From Mastigias papua (Eukaryota > Cnidaria > Scyphozoa > Rhizostomeae > Mastigiidae), in NCBI GenBank assembly GCA_964019165.1, contig OZ025274.1, forward strand, positions 11,091,907-11,155,906: a DNA stretch of 64,000 nt. Direction: 5' to 3'. The notes beneath the pieces are model-generated. The model made no database searches and was not told the DNA's origin. It saw only the letters and a program-made list of their open reading frames with translations. Of the stretch, positions 51,501 through 57,143 are shown piece after piece. Position numbers and translations under genes: made by a program. Position 1 is the stretch's first letter. Every line of letters starts with the position of its first letter.

Positions 51501-54500
51501 TAACTTCTACGTACATCGTACTCTTTGGCACCAAATAGTAGGGGGCATACGCGTATTTTTTAAGAAAGTGCTTTATAGGAAAGTAGTATTCGAATCGTCA
51601 AAAAGTTAACAAAAGTTCAGTACTGGGTTCTGCAAACCTAAGAAAGTTTAAAAATTTGTTTTTACCCAATAACGACAAACAAGCAAAACTATGAATAAAT
51701 TTCATCCTGTGACCAGTTAGAGTTAGTCAGAAAAAGCCCTTCAACAACTTGTTACATTTGAATTGATTAAATTGATGGTGTTGAAGTCATTTGCTTGTAG
51801 CTTTTTGTTCTTTTGAGATTTCATTCATAATATCCGAGGTTTTCTGCATCTGTTCTCCTTTCTGGCTCATTTTGTCCCAAATTTTCAGATCAAAACATGT
51901 GTTATGTACAGTGTTGAGTTCTATTAACCAAGAAATTCAGCTTTTGCCCCAAGAAAGTCTTAAGAAAGTTTGAATACTGGAATTGCCAGAATACTAAGAG
52001 CGTTTGAGTACTGGGGTCATTTTAAACTTTCTTATAACAAAATATGTGTAATTAGGAGAGTGGTAAATATTTTTCAATCCTACTGTTCAGTGACAAAGAA
52101 TACTTTTTATGTACCAAAAGAGTATAACACAAGAATGTGTATGCCAATATTAACTAGTTTATAGTAAAATTTACATAGTGCAAAAATAAATGCAGCTACT
52201 GGAAGAACACAAATGTAAAATATGGAAAAATCAAATTGTAACAGCACTTAAATGAGGTTGTTAGTGCAGAAGAAGTTCTTGTAATATGTTAGATGAAAGG
52301 TAACTGTATAGATCAAAATAATTAAATCTAAATAATGTTCTCTAAATTAGCTACATTTTACAGCAACAATCCATTAATGACAAATATGAAAAAGAAAGTG
52401 AAGACTTAAAATGGGCAGAAGCTAATACTGGAGATTTGAGATAGATTGATCATAAGAAGAATGATGAACCAGCAATGATTAGTGTAAATGACACAGACAC
52501 TGATTCTCAAAAAACAGACACTAAGCTGTCCTAGTCAAAAAATGTGGATAAGTTAAGAAGAGGCCGTAGCAGTTGGAGAAAAAGGGTCAGAGAAAATGGA
52601 GCAAGAGGAAGCAAAAATCAAATCACACACAAAAATGTATTATGCAGATGTTGGTGAAGTTGACATTGTTGAAAATGATATTATTGTGAAGAGAGAGATA
52701 TTTGACAATTTACTAGAGAATGCAACTTTAAGGAATATCGGGCTTACAGCACACCCTAATACAGTTCTCAGTGAAACAAAAAAAGCTTCTTCAGAGCATA
52801 TTGCAACTGTTCACCAGTTTTTTGAGGATGCTGTTACTAACAATTACATGGTAGCTCTTTTCATATATGACTTTCATAATATTCATAGAAATCATCGCCC
52901 ATCATCATCAAGCCAACTCAAGTATGCCATATGACAACATTTCTTGTAAAAAAATTTCCAACAATGCCTGCCATCAAACCACATAACTATGCTGATCAGG
53001 ATTCACTACCAGCAAAGTTAGCTCTATTTGAGCCTCTTCTACAAGGGTGTACACCATCTCTTTCAAAAACGCATGTTGATATAATGCCAGTTTGGCTTCA
53101 AGCAAAGTTCTTTGACCCTGAGTCCCAAAGAAGCAGACTGCTTGTTCATGATTGCAAACAGAAGGAAATTCAAGACATACAAGCTATGAGGTCAATGGCA
53201 AGCTGTAAACTAGTGGACTGCATAAAGCTTCCATTCTTGAGAATTTCCACTCTGCACTGGAATATAATATCTTCTACAGTAGAAAGTGGTTTGTCAGTAT
53301 ACATCAATAAATTTCTTGATCCATTTATTGGTGATTGGCCTTGTCAGTTCTTTGTCCTTCAAGTTGTCTTCAATGAAGGAATATTTAGTAAAAGTTATAA
53401 GAGTGAGCCCTTCTAAATCTAGTATAACCTAAGTATAACCTAAGGTATAGACTTGTGTTCTTCAGATTCCTTGAGATAAATGAGTTAAACAAAGTGAAAC
53501 TAAGAAACAATGAGAAAATATTGACTCGAATGTACTACACGAACAAGCTCAACAATTATCAATCATTTCTTTTCACTGATTGTGCTATTTTCTTTCCTAA
53601 CTGCTTCAGGAAATGTGATATGAAAGATCAGTGCAGGTGTAATGAAAGTCCAACTTGCAGAGTAATTCGTGGTTGTGGCCATTCCTACCATATCACTTGC
53701 TTGATTCCAAATATCAGCTCTTGCCCCAAGTGCACCCATGCCGTACAGCTTGAGATGAAAACATTGGCAAAAAAAGCAACGGAGGCAGTATACCAAATTG
53801 ACCTGAATTACGAGTTTGATTACGGCTATGGTTGTTCAGATCTTGAGGTTGATGATTTGACCACAAGTGTTCTAAGCTGCCCAACTGAATCTGACAGGAT
53901 AGAGCAATTAATATAGCAAATTTGGACTTGGCGGCGTCCAAGTATACCACTGACCTGAACAGCTTTTTCATTTCAACTCCTTGTGGTAGATTCGATTTGA
54001 GGCGAATTGCATTGAATTAAAAGGTTGTTGATGCTGAAAATGTTGTTGTCGTATACTAGTTTTTGAGCGGGAAATGTAAACTAAGTCGACGAGCAAGCAG
54101 AATTCCCAAAAGCGATACTAAAGGCTTATGCTGATTCAAATTCTTGCTCTAAAAGTCACTTTGTTGTTATCATCCAGCTTTAGGGGTACCGAAATGACGC
54201 CTAGCTGTGATAATTTCAGAACTATGCGTACCCAACCCAGATCTGAGAAGAGTAGAAGTGAATTCAGGATAATTAGGCATACCTAGCTCTAGTCCAACGG
54301 TTTTTAGATAAAAAAACAAACTCCTTACTGCTTGGTTGGTGAAGGGGTGCTCATGGAGGACCTGTGTAATGGGAGGTCATGGCAGGGTGGTGCGCAATGT
54401 CTAATATTTGTGTAACGGATCATAGCCCAGCTTAGGGCTCGGAGATATCGATGAGAAATGTAGATACGAAGTTGTAGCCAAAAAATTGCTGCTGTAAATG

Positions 54501-55832
54501 AACGTAAATTTTTTTCCGGGGCAAAAGTTATGAGGCATGAATTCTCCACAGCACCTCCGTTTCACAATGGCGAAATGAAGAAACAAGGTAAAAATGGAGG
54601 CACATGATTGGATAATAATTTTATGTAAACAAATCCGCTGATTGGTCAATTACAAAATGTGCTCTTGCTCTACTATACCGAACCTGATCAAATTCAGTTC
54701 AACAACCAAGATTTTAGTGACATTGACATTTAAAATAATAAAGAGTTTATTATTTTTCAGAAAGCAAAGCGTTGAATACTTTCTCGTAGAATTTATGACG
54801 ATATTTTGCCTTTGCGTTATGCGCATGCGTCGCCCTTTTCGCGCAGCTCAATTTTCGCGCAGTACTTAATTTCGCGCAGTCAGGGGTGCGCGAATAATAG
54901 TACACCGCGAATTTAAATACACCTAAGGTATGTATGGTATCGTGCTTGCATGAGATTGGCGAAAAACAATTACTTAACTATTGACTTGATGTAGCACTGA
55001 TCTCAGTGCTGACATTTGCCTCTTCCCTGGATACTGTGTATATGATTTAGCGACAATCAAGTCAGATAACAAAAATGGTGACCAAAATAATAGATTCTTG
55101 AGACTTCTGAAGGCTTCCTGTGAGAAAAATATTTTGGGAGGTGATCGCTTCACAAGCCCATGTATACGGGTGATGTACATGGATACTTTTAATTTTCTTA
55201 TCGTATATTTTCTATGCGATTTTAAACAATTGTAAACATACTTTTCTTATATTCTATGTCTTAATTTAAGTACCTGTAAATGAGAAGCCCCTTGAAAATC
55301 AGTTAAAGCTGAAGGGGTACCTCTCTATATTATTACTAAATGAAATGAAAAGAAAATGTACCACCCTGATGGGAATTGTTGCAAGAAAAGGCCTATTTGA
55401 ATATGTTTAAAACGGATTCAGTTAGATCATTCACACCACCGTTCTAATATGATGCTGAGGGAGCTTGACCGTCTATAAGTTGGTATGTGGAAAAAAAATT
55501 ACCAATTGTAACAACTCGGTAATTAGCAACTACCAGAAAGCTCCCTTCTTATTAGAAGTGAGAATGTCCGCAGGATTGTTCATAATCAAGCCTTTCAATG
55601 ATAAAAACTGAAATTGTCGGAGGGCACTCTATAGTGAATGTAACGGGAAACAACTCCAACACTCTGTGAAAGTGCCGGTAGCTGTGATACATGCAAAAGG
55701 GCCACATATAATACCTACAAATTTATCACATTTACCTCATCTTCTTCACTTGAATCATTCTGAAATATTGAAGCTGACTGTCCAAGTTTACCAGAATTTG
55801 CTCTTGATGATTTTGGGATGGTCAAGCCATAC
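32423..55832 (-). CDS. NSRP1: NSRP1 (CCDC55) homologue, nuclear speckle splicing regulator, six exons
   Basis: The join, read on the minus strand, is 55832-55736, 44975-44907, 43957-43832, 41981-41842, 40554-40487 and 33582-32423. All borders are GT/AG and every phase matches, giving about 552 residues; vertebrate NSRP1 has about 558. Recognisable family segments in order are YGLTIPKSS near the N-terminus, EDPSVYKYDEIYEEM, PKYIANLLKSA, EKEGDEFADKESFVTSAY, DVTKQKDLSQFYRNLLN, a long Arg/Ser/Lys/Glu-rich tail, and the C-terminal SSARERYLARKRAK. In animals the family binds RNA in nuclear speckles and modulates splice-site choice; that function is inferred here from homology. The first base of exon 55832 completes a codon, so a short upstream coding exon with the start ATG exists but was not found. 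Introns total about 21.7 kb, with many mobile elements. Confidence 0.95.
33583..34560. other. NSRP1 intron, unique part
   Basis: This is the start-distal part of the 6.9-kb intron between the last two coding exons. No repeat end or exon is visible before the LINE that begins near 34572. Confidence 0.6.
34572..37214 (+). mobile_element. R2/R4-like LINE with a C-terminal restriction-like endonuclease
   Basis: An RT N-terminal segment (34572-34814) contains RCPYLRSHLTELFHIIWQSG and EWKRACTILIHKK. The main RT (34849-35721) has VVTLRDLKNAFGGVPHNL, GVLQGGCSSPLTF and the active-site FQYADDAVVIT, then a palm/thumb region with RVDKCSTFGI and SFRYLGRHF. Further frames (35705-36261) continue through shifts. 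At about 36340-36480 the phrases YADLPSFSSPSLINGD, LRPDL and LYLLELIEGYKSN fit the PD-(D/E)xK-type nuclease of R2/R4-like LINEs, followed by IFCRRKKSWTNPELL near 36710. Frameshifts and stops make it inactive. The 3' UTR has two related ACACYG...AGGTGTA...AATTGTA blocks and ends in TTATTACTACTACTACG. It lies antisense in an NSRP1 intron. Confidence 0.85.
37390..37887. mobile_element. TA-flanked MITE, CCGTAAAT ends, G-rich (copy 1)
   Basis: The left end is TA followed by CCGTAAATTCTCTATTAAGC. The right end is its inverted partner TTAGC-type sequence ending AGAATTTACGG, followed by TA. It is 498 bp and non-coding. Subterminal GGGGGGCTTATT-type words recur at least seven times, in one orientation on the plus strand near both ends. 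The same ends occur at 46575-46866. Confidence 0.88.
38110..38610 (-). mobile_element. 3' end of a LINE (C-terminal coding part)
   Basis: The minus strand is open from about 38600 to the stop at 38124. It reads RWYEHHPEPGTKG, FLWDFTIHTNRSVKANRPDI, LTDMTVPSDQNLSLKEYEK, then IEIQKMWNLKVTIVPVVIGA and LNGTAHLLRRVLSI. These phrases are a well-conserved C-terminus of animal LINE polyproteins. The RPDI...TDM spacing resembles a nuclease-like motif, but that is inference. It is 5'-truncated at an ATT/ATC microsatellite (38597-38630). Confidence 0.8.
38662..38932 (+). mobile_element. tRNA-derived SINE, copy 3
   Basis: This 271-bp copy is the closest to copy 2: GACAAGTGGTTAGAGCGCTT, then CGGCGGTTCCAGCCGAACC (a better-kept B box), then GGTACCTGGTGGCAACACCG and GGCCACCCTACCTCACTATG. 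The tail is ATCTTTACCTTTATCG. The flanks TTACATCATT (38652-38661) and TTACAACATT (38933-38942) are a 10-bp target duplication with one mismatch. It sits in an NSRP1 intron, antisense to the gene. Confidence 0.9.
38943..40486. other. NSRP1 intron with a LINE-tail-like piece and an unassigned protein-like stretch
   Basis: Bases 39000-39115 resemble the 3' end of the LINE at 34572-37214 (TACACCAGGCTAGCCAATTG, then a TATTATTATCATCAC tail). The minus strand at 40129-40356 reads protein-like (LLRKLLKWMSLVVPEDIWDE, LEWAWVISHIYLIY). I found no borders or family for it, so it is not called as an exon. Confidence 0.45.
40487..40554 (-). CDS. NSRP1: NSRP1 internal exon (68 nt)
   Basis: The acceptor is ACTTTTCGAG followed by ATATCGACAAAAAATG, and the donor is GATG followed by GTATGC. 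It completes SAY from the previous exon and encodes YRQKMLEQAEEEERLRKQDE, the Arg/Glu-rich helix that precedes DVTKQKDLS in the family. Confidence 0.93.
40785..40988. repeat. (ATTC)n microsatellite
   Basis: About 200 bp of tandem ATTC with scattered ATTT, ACTC and ATCC variants lies in the NSRP1 intron. The open FIHS-repeat reading frame across it is a product of the tetranucleotide and not a gene. Confidence 0.97.
40989..41841. other. NSRP1 intron, nothing recognised
   Basis: This is the remainder of a 1,287-bp intron after the ATTC tract. No repeat end or exon is visible. Confidence 0.6.
41842..41981 (-). CDS. NSRP1: NSRP1 internal exon (140 nt)
   Basis: The acceptor is GATTTATAG followed by CCAAAGTACATTG, and the donor is TCAGC followed by GTATCC. 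It encodes PKYIANLLKSAA, then the Arg/Glu-rich MRKREQERRIERTVQREREK and the family signature DEFADKESFVTSA. Confidence 0.95.
42141..43086. mobile_element. pogo-type non-autonomous element in an NSRP1 intron
   Basis: The left end is TA then CAGTCAAAACTCCTCAACTC, with further TCNNNTCAANTC-like subterminal words. The right end, read inverted, is CATCAAAGCCCCTTAGCTCG with similar words inside (CGGAGTTAGGGAGTTTC). The ends match only loosely, so it is an old copy, and the right limit and TA are approximate. I see no coding sequence. Confidence 0.55.
43087..43831. other. NSRP1 intron, nothing recognised
   Basis: AT-rich intron between the pogo-type element and the next exon, with no repeat ends seen. 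Confidence 0.6.
43832..43957 (-). CDS. NSRP1: NSRP1 internal exon (126 nt)
   Basis: The acceptor is TTTATTAG followed by ACAAAAGAAG, and the donor is GATAAGAAG followed by GTATAAGG. It is 42 whole codons and contains EEIERALKEDPSVYKYDEIY, the most conserved N-terminal block of NSRP1. Confidence 0.95.
43958..44906. other. NSRP1 intron with a retroelement-like AAT tail
   Basis: Around 44335-44430 a GTTGGCGGATTGTACTTAG...GGAATTAGCTAG block ends in a run of AATAATGATAATAATAATAA. That form is typical of the 3' tail of a LINE or SINE. The rest is unremarkable. Confidence 0.4.
44907..44975 (-). CDS. NSRP1: NSRP1 internal exon (69 nt)
   Basis: The acceptor is CCTTTTTAG followed by AGTAAATCAAAG, and the donor is AAGCAG followed by GTGATAA. 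It is 23 whole codons: SKSKTAINLELNAVAEKKKQ and TKQ. It joins in phase to both neighbours and matches the lysine-rich segment before the EDPSVY block. Confidence 0.9.
44976..45452. other. NSRP1 intron, nothing recognised
   Basis: This is the beginning, at the low-coordinate end, of the 10.8-kb intron. No repeat end or exon is visible. Confidence 0.55.
45453..45665. mobile_element. 213-bp MITE with CCTTAGGCCG ends
   Basis: The left end is CCTTAGGCCGTTTAATTTTT then GCGTCA. The right end is its inverted copy with one difference (CCTTAAGCCG). Subterminal TTTAGCG words repeat in both orientations. The flanks are TA on the left and CA on the right, consistent with a decayed TA duplication. The CCTTAGG and TTTAAT elements of the end also occur in the HIRAN-carrying element at 49651. 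Confidence 0.85.
45863..46160. mobile_element. Foldback element with five spaced AGCCTCG motifs
   Basis: The left end CTACACTGTTTTTATAAGAA and the right end (inverted GTGAGAATTCTTTTTATGAG) are weakly inverted. Inside, AGCCTCG or GGCCTCG occurs at about 45899, 45932, 45998, 46066 and 46126. Several copies are next to GATTCTTAA. It is related to the TTAAGAAA/GGCTCA family but has its own motif spacing. Confidence 0.5.
46161..46574. other. NSRP1 intron, nothing recognised
   Basis: Short stretch between two mobile elements, with no exon or repeat end. Confidence 0.5.
46575..46866. mobile_element. TA-flanked MITE, CCGTAAAT ends, G-rich (copy 2)
   Basis: TA then CCGTAAATCCTCGAATTAGC on the left is answered by the inverted GCTAATTCGAGGATTTACGG then TA on the right. 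It is 292 bp and non-coding. GGGGGCTTATT words recur next to both ends, as in the copy at 37390-37887. The two copies differ mainly inside, so they are sister families or differently deleted copies. Confidence 0.9.
46867..48500. other. NSRP1 intron with decayed repeat pieces
   Basis: Around 47690-47800 there are GTTATCTCGAAC and CTCGTTATTATGAAC words of pogo-type subterminal sequence. Around 47957-48016 two imperfect copies of a 29-bp unit contain GTGCAGSCGATATCCG. No exon was recognised. Confidence 0.4.
48506..48615. repeat. End of a CACGT...ATAAGAAAAA family element
   Basis: TA then CACGTCTTTTTATAAGAAAA, followed by TAAGCCTCGATTTTTTTAA, matches the left end of the MITE at 11650-12029. The opposite end was not found in the next few hundred bases, so the copy is truncated or longer than seen. 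Confidence 0.55.
48616..49650. other. NSRP1 intron, decayed protein-like sequence
   Basis: Bases 48780-49230 are open on the plus strand with one frame change (TYFQSFICSSTLVKNFLVKK, then SCNKAPRYFLCRGVSSQYP). This may be a decayed mobile-element gene. I recognise no family and see no ends. Confidence 0.35.
49812..50308 (+). pseudogene. HIRAN-like domain gene, interrupted by an insertion
   Basis: The ATG at 49812 opens 165 codons before the insertion point. After a leader of about 35 residues the domain reads FHQYRKFWTPKLNEKLEVVR, then the HIRAN-like signature ERGNVYDPYAMAL (rEp.N..DpyAvav), VIGHLPREISRFSKFF and SPIPQGGLEIPIVLKIF. HIRAN domains in known proteins such as HLTF and bacterial SNF2 relatives bind DNA ends or single-stranded 3' ends. 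Here the domain stands alone. The frame continues past the second 9-bp copy at 54679 for 17 more codons to TAA at 54731-54733, and AATAAA follows at 54737. The pre-insertion product would be about 183 residues. As it stands, translation ends inside the insertion at 50355-50357 with a foreign tail. Confidence 0.65.
50309..51408. repeat. Left 1,100-bp terminal inverted repeat
   Basis: This arm is the inverted copy of 53570-54669. It therefore carries on its minus strand (51062-51408) a second copy of the RING-like C-terminal exon, without the rest of the gene. The inner border is abrupt: identity ends at CAGTGAAAA (51400-51408). Confidence 0.95.
51550..52048. mobile_element. MITE nested in the transposon core
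   Basis: TA then CGCGTATTTTTTAAGAAAG on the left is paired with the inverted CACATATTTTGTTATAAGAA on the right, also next to TA (52049-52050). It is about 499 bp with subterminal TTCAGTACTGGG, TTGAATACTGG and TTGAGTACTGGGG words next to TTAAGAAAGT. It has the design of the CACGT/TTAAGAAA family with its own motif. No coding sequence is seen. Confidence 0.6.
52360..53916 (+). pseudogene. Decayed candidate transposase with a RING-like C-terminus
   Basis: The reading starts after TTTACAG near 52363, with two in-frame stops before 52540 and frame changes near 52590 and 52930. Recognisable segments are NNYMVALFIYDFHNIHRNHR at about 52840, MTTFLVKKFPTMPAI at 52931, and IDCKLP-like text to 53416. 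An exon with acceptor near 53465 then encodes FLEINELNKVKLRNNEKILT and a cysteine/histidine cluster, KCDMKDQCRCNESPTC, GCGHSYHITC and CPKC, ending at TAG (53914-53916). The (D)FHNIH.....RP phrase recalls large uncharacterised proteins repeated in invertebrate genomes (memory, unverified). The last exon lies inside the right terminal repeat. Role as the transposase is inferred from its position only. Confidence 0.55.
53570..54669. repeat. Right 1,100-bp terminal inverted repeat
   Basis: This arm contains in sense orientation the RING-like terminal exon of the candidate transposase (to 53916) and then about 750 bp of untranslated sequence to the element end at 54669. It is the arm that makes sense with the gene, so the left arm is probably the duplicated one. 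Confidence 0.95.
54931..55180. other. NSRP1 intron, nothing recognised
   Basis: Short flank between the right end of the HIRAN-carrying element and the LINE tail. Confidence 0.5.
55181..55350 (+). mobile_element. 3' tail of a LINE
   Basis: A hairpin with AGCCCCTT and AAGGGG arms (55290-55317) precedes TATTATTACTAAATGAAATG and AAAAG. The AAATGAAATGAAA-type tail also ends the LINE pieces at about 32170 and 23890. No coding part remains. Confidence 0.55.
55351..55735. other. NSRP1 intron next to exon 55736-55832, nothing recognised
   Basis: No exon or repeat end is visible in this stretch. Confidence 0.5.
55736..55832 (-). CDS. NSRP1: NSRP1 exon with the conserved N-terminal YGL motif
   Basis: The acceptor is TTGTGCATAG followed by GTATGGC, and the donor is GATGAG followed by GTAAATG. 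One base completes a codon from the missing first exon, then 32 codons read YGLTIPKSSRANSG...FQNDSSEEDE. Vertebrate NSRP1 has the same break right before YGL, which supports a very short first exon holding the ATG. Confidence 0.93.
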
Positions 55833-56460
55833 CTATGCACAAAACAAAACAAGTTAGACACAGAGGTAAGGAAGGTTTAGTGATTTGGTCCTATTAGAGA
55901 GGTGCACATAAAAGCCGACAGAGGAATATGACACAAATGGTATCTGCTACATCAACCGGGCGGAATTCTTTGATGACCGTGACATTTCCCGACATTCCTG
56001 GAAATGCATGGTACGTAATAACTGTACTAAAGAAGATACAAAACTATGCGCATTTCAAGAAAATTTTCAACAAAAACTCAAAGCTAATAAATTCACCTTC
56101 AGTTAATAATTCTTGTATAGTTCTAAATAGGGATAAAGATTATAAGTATTTCAAAAAAGTTAAAAAGCAGATTGTATATAAAATTTTGAACTGAAGATTA
56201 TAAGTACGCAGTAGTTAGTTTCTGTCATTAATTAGATCCTCACATGTGCCTCACTTAATACTAGGGCCACATCAGCTCTATGCAGCTATTGCAGCAAGAT
56301 CTGATTTTCAAATAAATGCACGTACTTAACGGTTTCCACGAAATTTTTAATGCAAAATACAGGTATTGCACGGATCTTTCTCGAGTAGGTACATTTTACA
56401 TGCGAAAATAAGCACTCGTCAACAACAGATCTCATCAAGTAAAATATATTCTTTCACAAA
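55833..56460. other. Upstream of the NSRP1 YGL exon; first exon not located
   Basis: I looked for a short ATG exon ending in a donor of the right phase on the minus strand and found no convincing candidate here. Confidence 0.35.
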
Positions 56461-56510
56461 TACCACGTAATACCACGTAATACCACGTAATACCACGTAA
56501 TACCACGTAA
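56461..56510. repeat. Five perfect copies of TACCACGTAA
   Basis: Five identical 10-bp units lie in tandem, each containing a CACGT-type core (CCACGTAA). The perfect identity points to recent expansion. Confidence 0.97.
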
Positions 56511-56966
56511 TAATGCTATATGGTATGTAAAATAGGATAATTGATCATTTTTCAATGTCAGGCGTTGAGCTTTGAATTTTAAAATTTGGGTGTTGAGTTT
56601 CCAATTTCCCATTTCATGTGATGGAGCATTTGACACCTTAGTTTTGCAATCTTAATGCGTGTGTTGAGGGCCACTGATGAAAAGAGTCACAAAGACAACA
56701 GGATTTGGGAAAAATGAAAAGTGAAAGTGCAAGAAAATACCCGATTCGAGTGGGCAGGTAGACAAGCAAATATAAAGCAAGTAATACGTATTCTCCAGAA
56801 TAGATGGCCACCCAGAAAAGCTTTTCTAAACTTCTCTGTAGGTTAGTAAACATTCCATGTAACTTCCCTGGCAATATCAAATGCCCAGCTTTCTTTGATA
56901 TTTCCTTGACATCTTTAGTCTTAAAGTGAAAAACTAATCAAGTGCACACCTGAAGAGCATGTTCAG
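56511..56966. other. No gene seen
   Basis: Unassigned sequence between two tandem repeats. Confidence 0.4.
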
Positions 56967-57143
56967 TGATCCTGCACACATTGCATACTCAAGATCTTGC
57001 ACACATTGCATACTCAAGATCTTGCACACATTGCATACTCAAGATCTTGCACACATTGCATACCCAAGATCTTGTACACATTGCATACCCAAGATCTTGC
57101 ATGCATTGCATACCCAAGATCTTGCATGCATTGCATACCCAAG
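56967..57143. repeat. 25-bp minisatellite, seven copies
   Basis: TTGCATACTC/TTGCATACCC starts at 56981, 57006, 57031, 57056, 57081, 57106 and 57131. Between copies lies the palindrome CAAGATCTTG and then CACACA or CATGCA. Changes (ACTC to ACCC, CACACA to CATGCA) accumulate toward the right end. Confidence 0.97.

Larger units (their letters stand above)
50309..54669. mobile_element. 4,361-bp DNA transposon with 1,100-bp terminal inverted repeats
   Basis: The two arms, 50309-51408 and 53570-54669, are perfect mirror images in position: paired coordinates always sum to 104978, so there is no indel in 1,100 bp. I saw no mismatch in the stretches compared. The ends read AGCAAGAGCACATTTTGTAA. The 2,161-bp core (51409-53569) holds a MITE and most of a candidate transposase. 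Long terminal repeats and a 9-bp duplication are features of Mutator-like elements, but also of other poorly described superfamilies, and no DDE motif was recognised. The class is left open. It lies in the HIRAN-like gene, within an NSRP1 intron. Confidence 0.92.
50300..54678. repeat. 9-bp target-site duplication CTACTATAC around the inserted element
   Basis: CTACTATAC is present at 50300-50308 and again at 54670-54678 in the same orientation, directly outside the two ends of the long inverted repeat. A single copy in the reconstructed HIRAN-like gene keeps the reading frame. This fixes the insertion to the base. Confidence 0.93.
49651..54928 (+). mobile_element. TA-flanked element carrying a HIRAN-like gene, interrupted by a second element
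   Basis: The left end is TA (49649-49650) then CCTTAGGTGTATTTAATTTC. The right end is its inverted partner CACCTAAGG followed by TA (54929-54930). The terminal repeats match for about 30 bp with three differences (TTTCGTGGTGTA against ATTCGCGGTGTA). Subterminal TTCGCGCA words repeat at both ends. Without the 4,361-bp insertion and its extra 9-bp duplication the element is about 908 bp. The one gene it carries is HIRAN-like, and I see no transposase, so it probably moves with help from elsewhere or is a deletion derivative. TA duplication and end structure suggest a Tc1/mariner-type or similar mechanism (inference). Confidence 0.85.

Noticed and set aside
50309..54669. Assembly artefact (false palindrome) as explanation of the inverted repeat
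   Set aside because: A clean 9-bp direct duplication at the outer borders and a non-palindromic 2.2-kb core argue for a real transposon insertion. Long reads would settle it.
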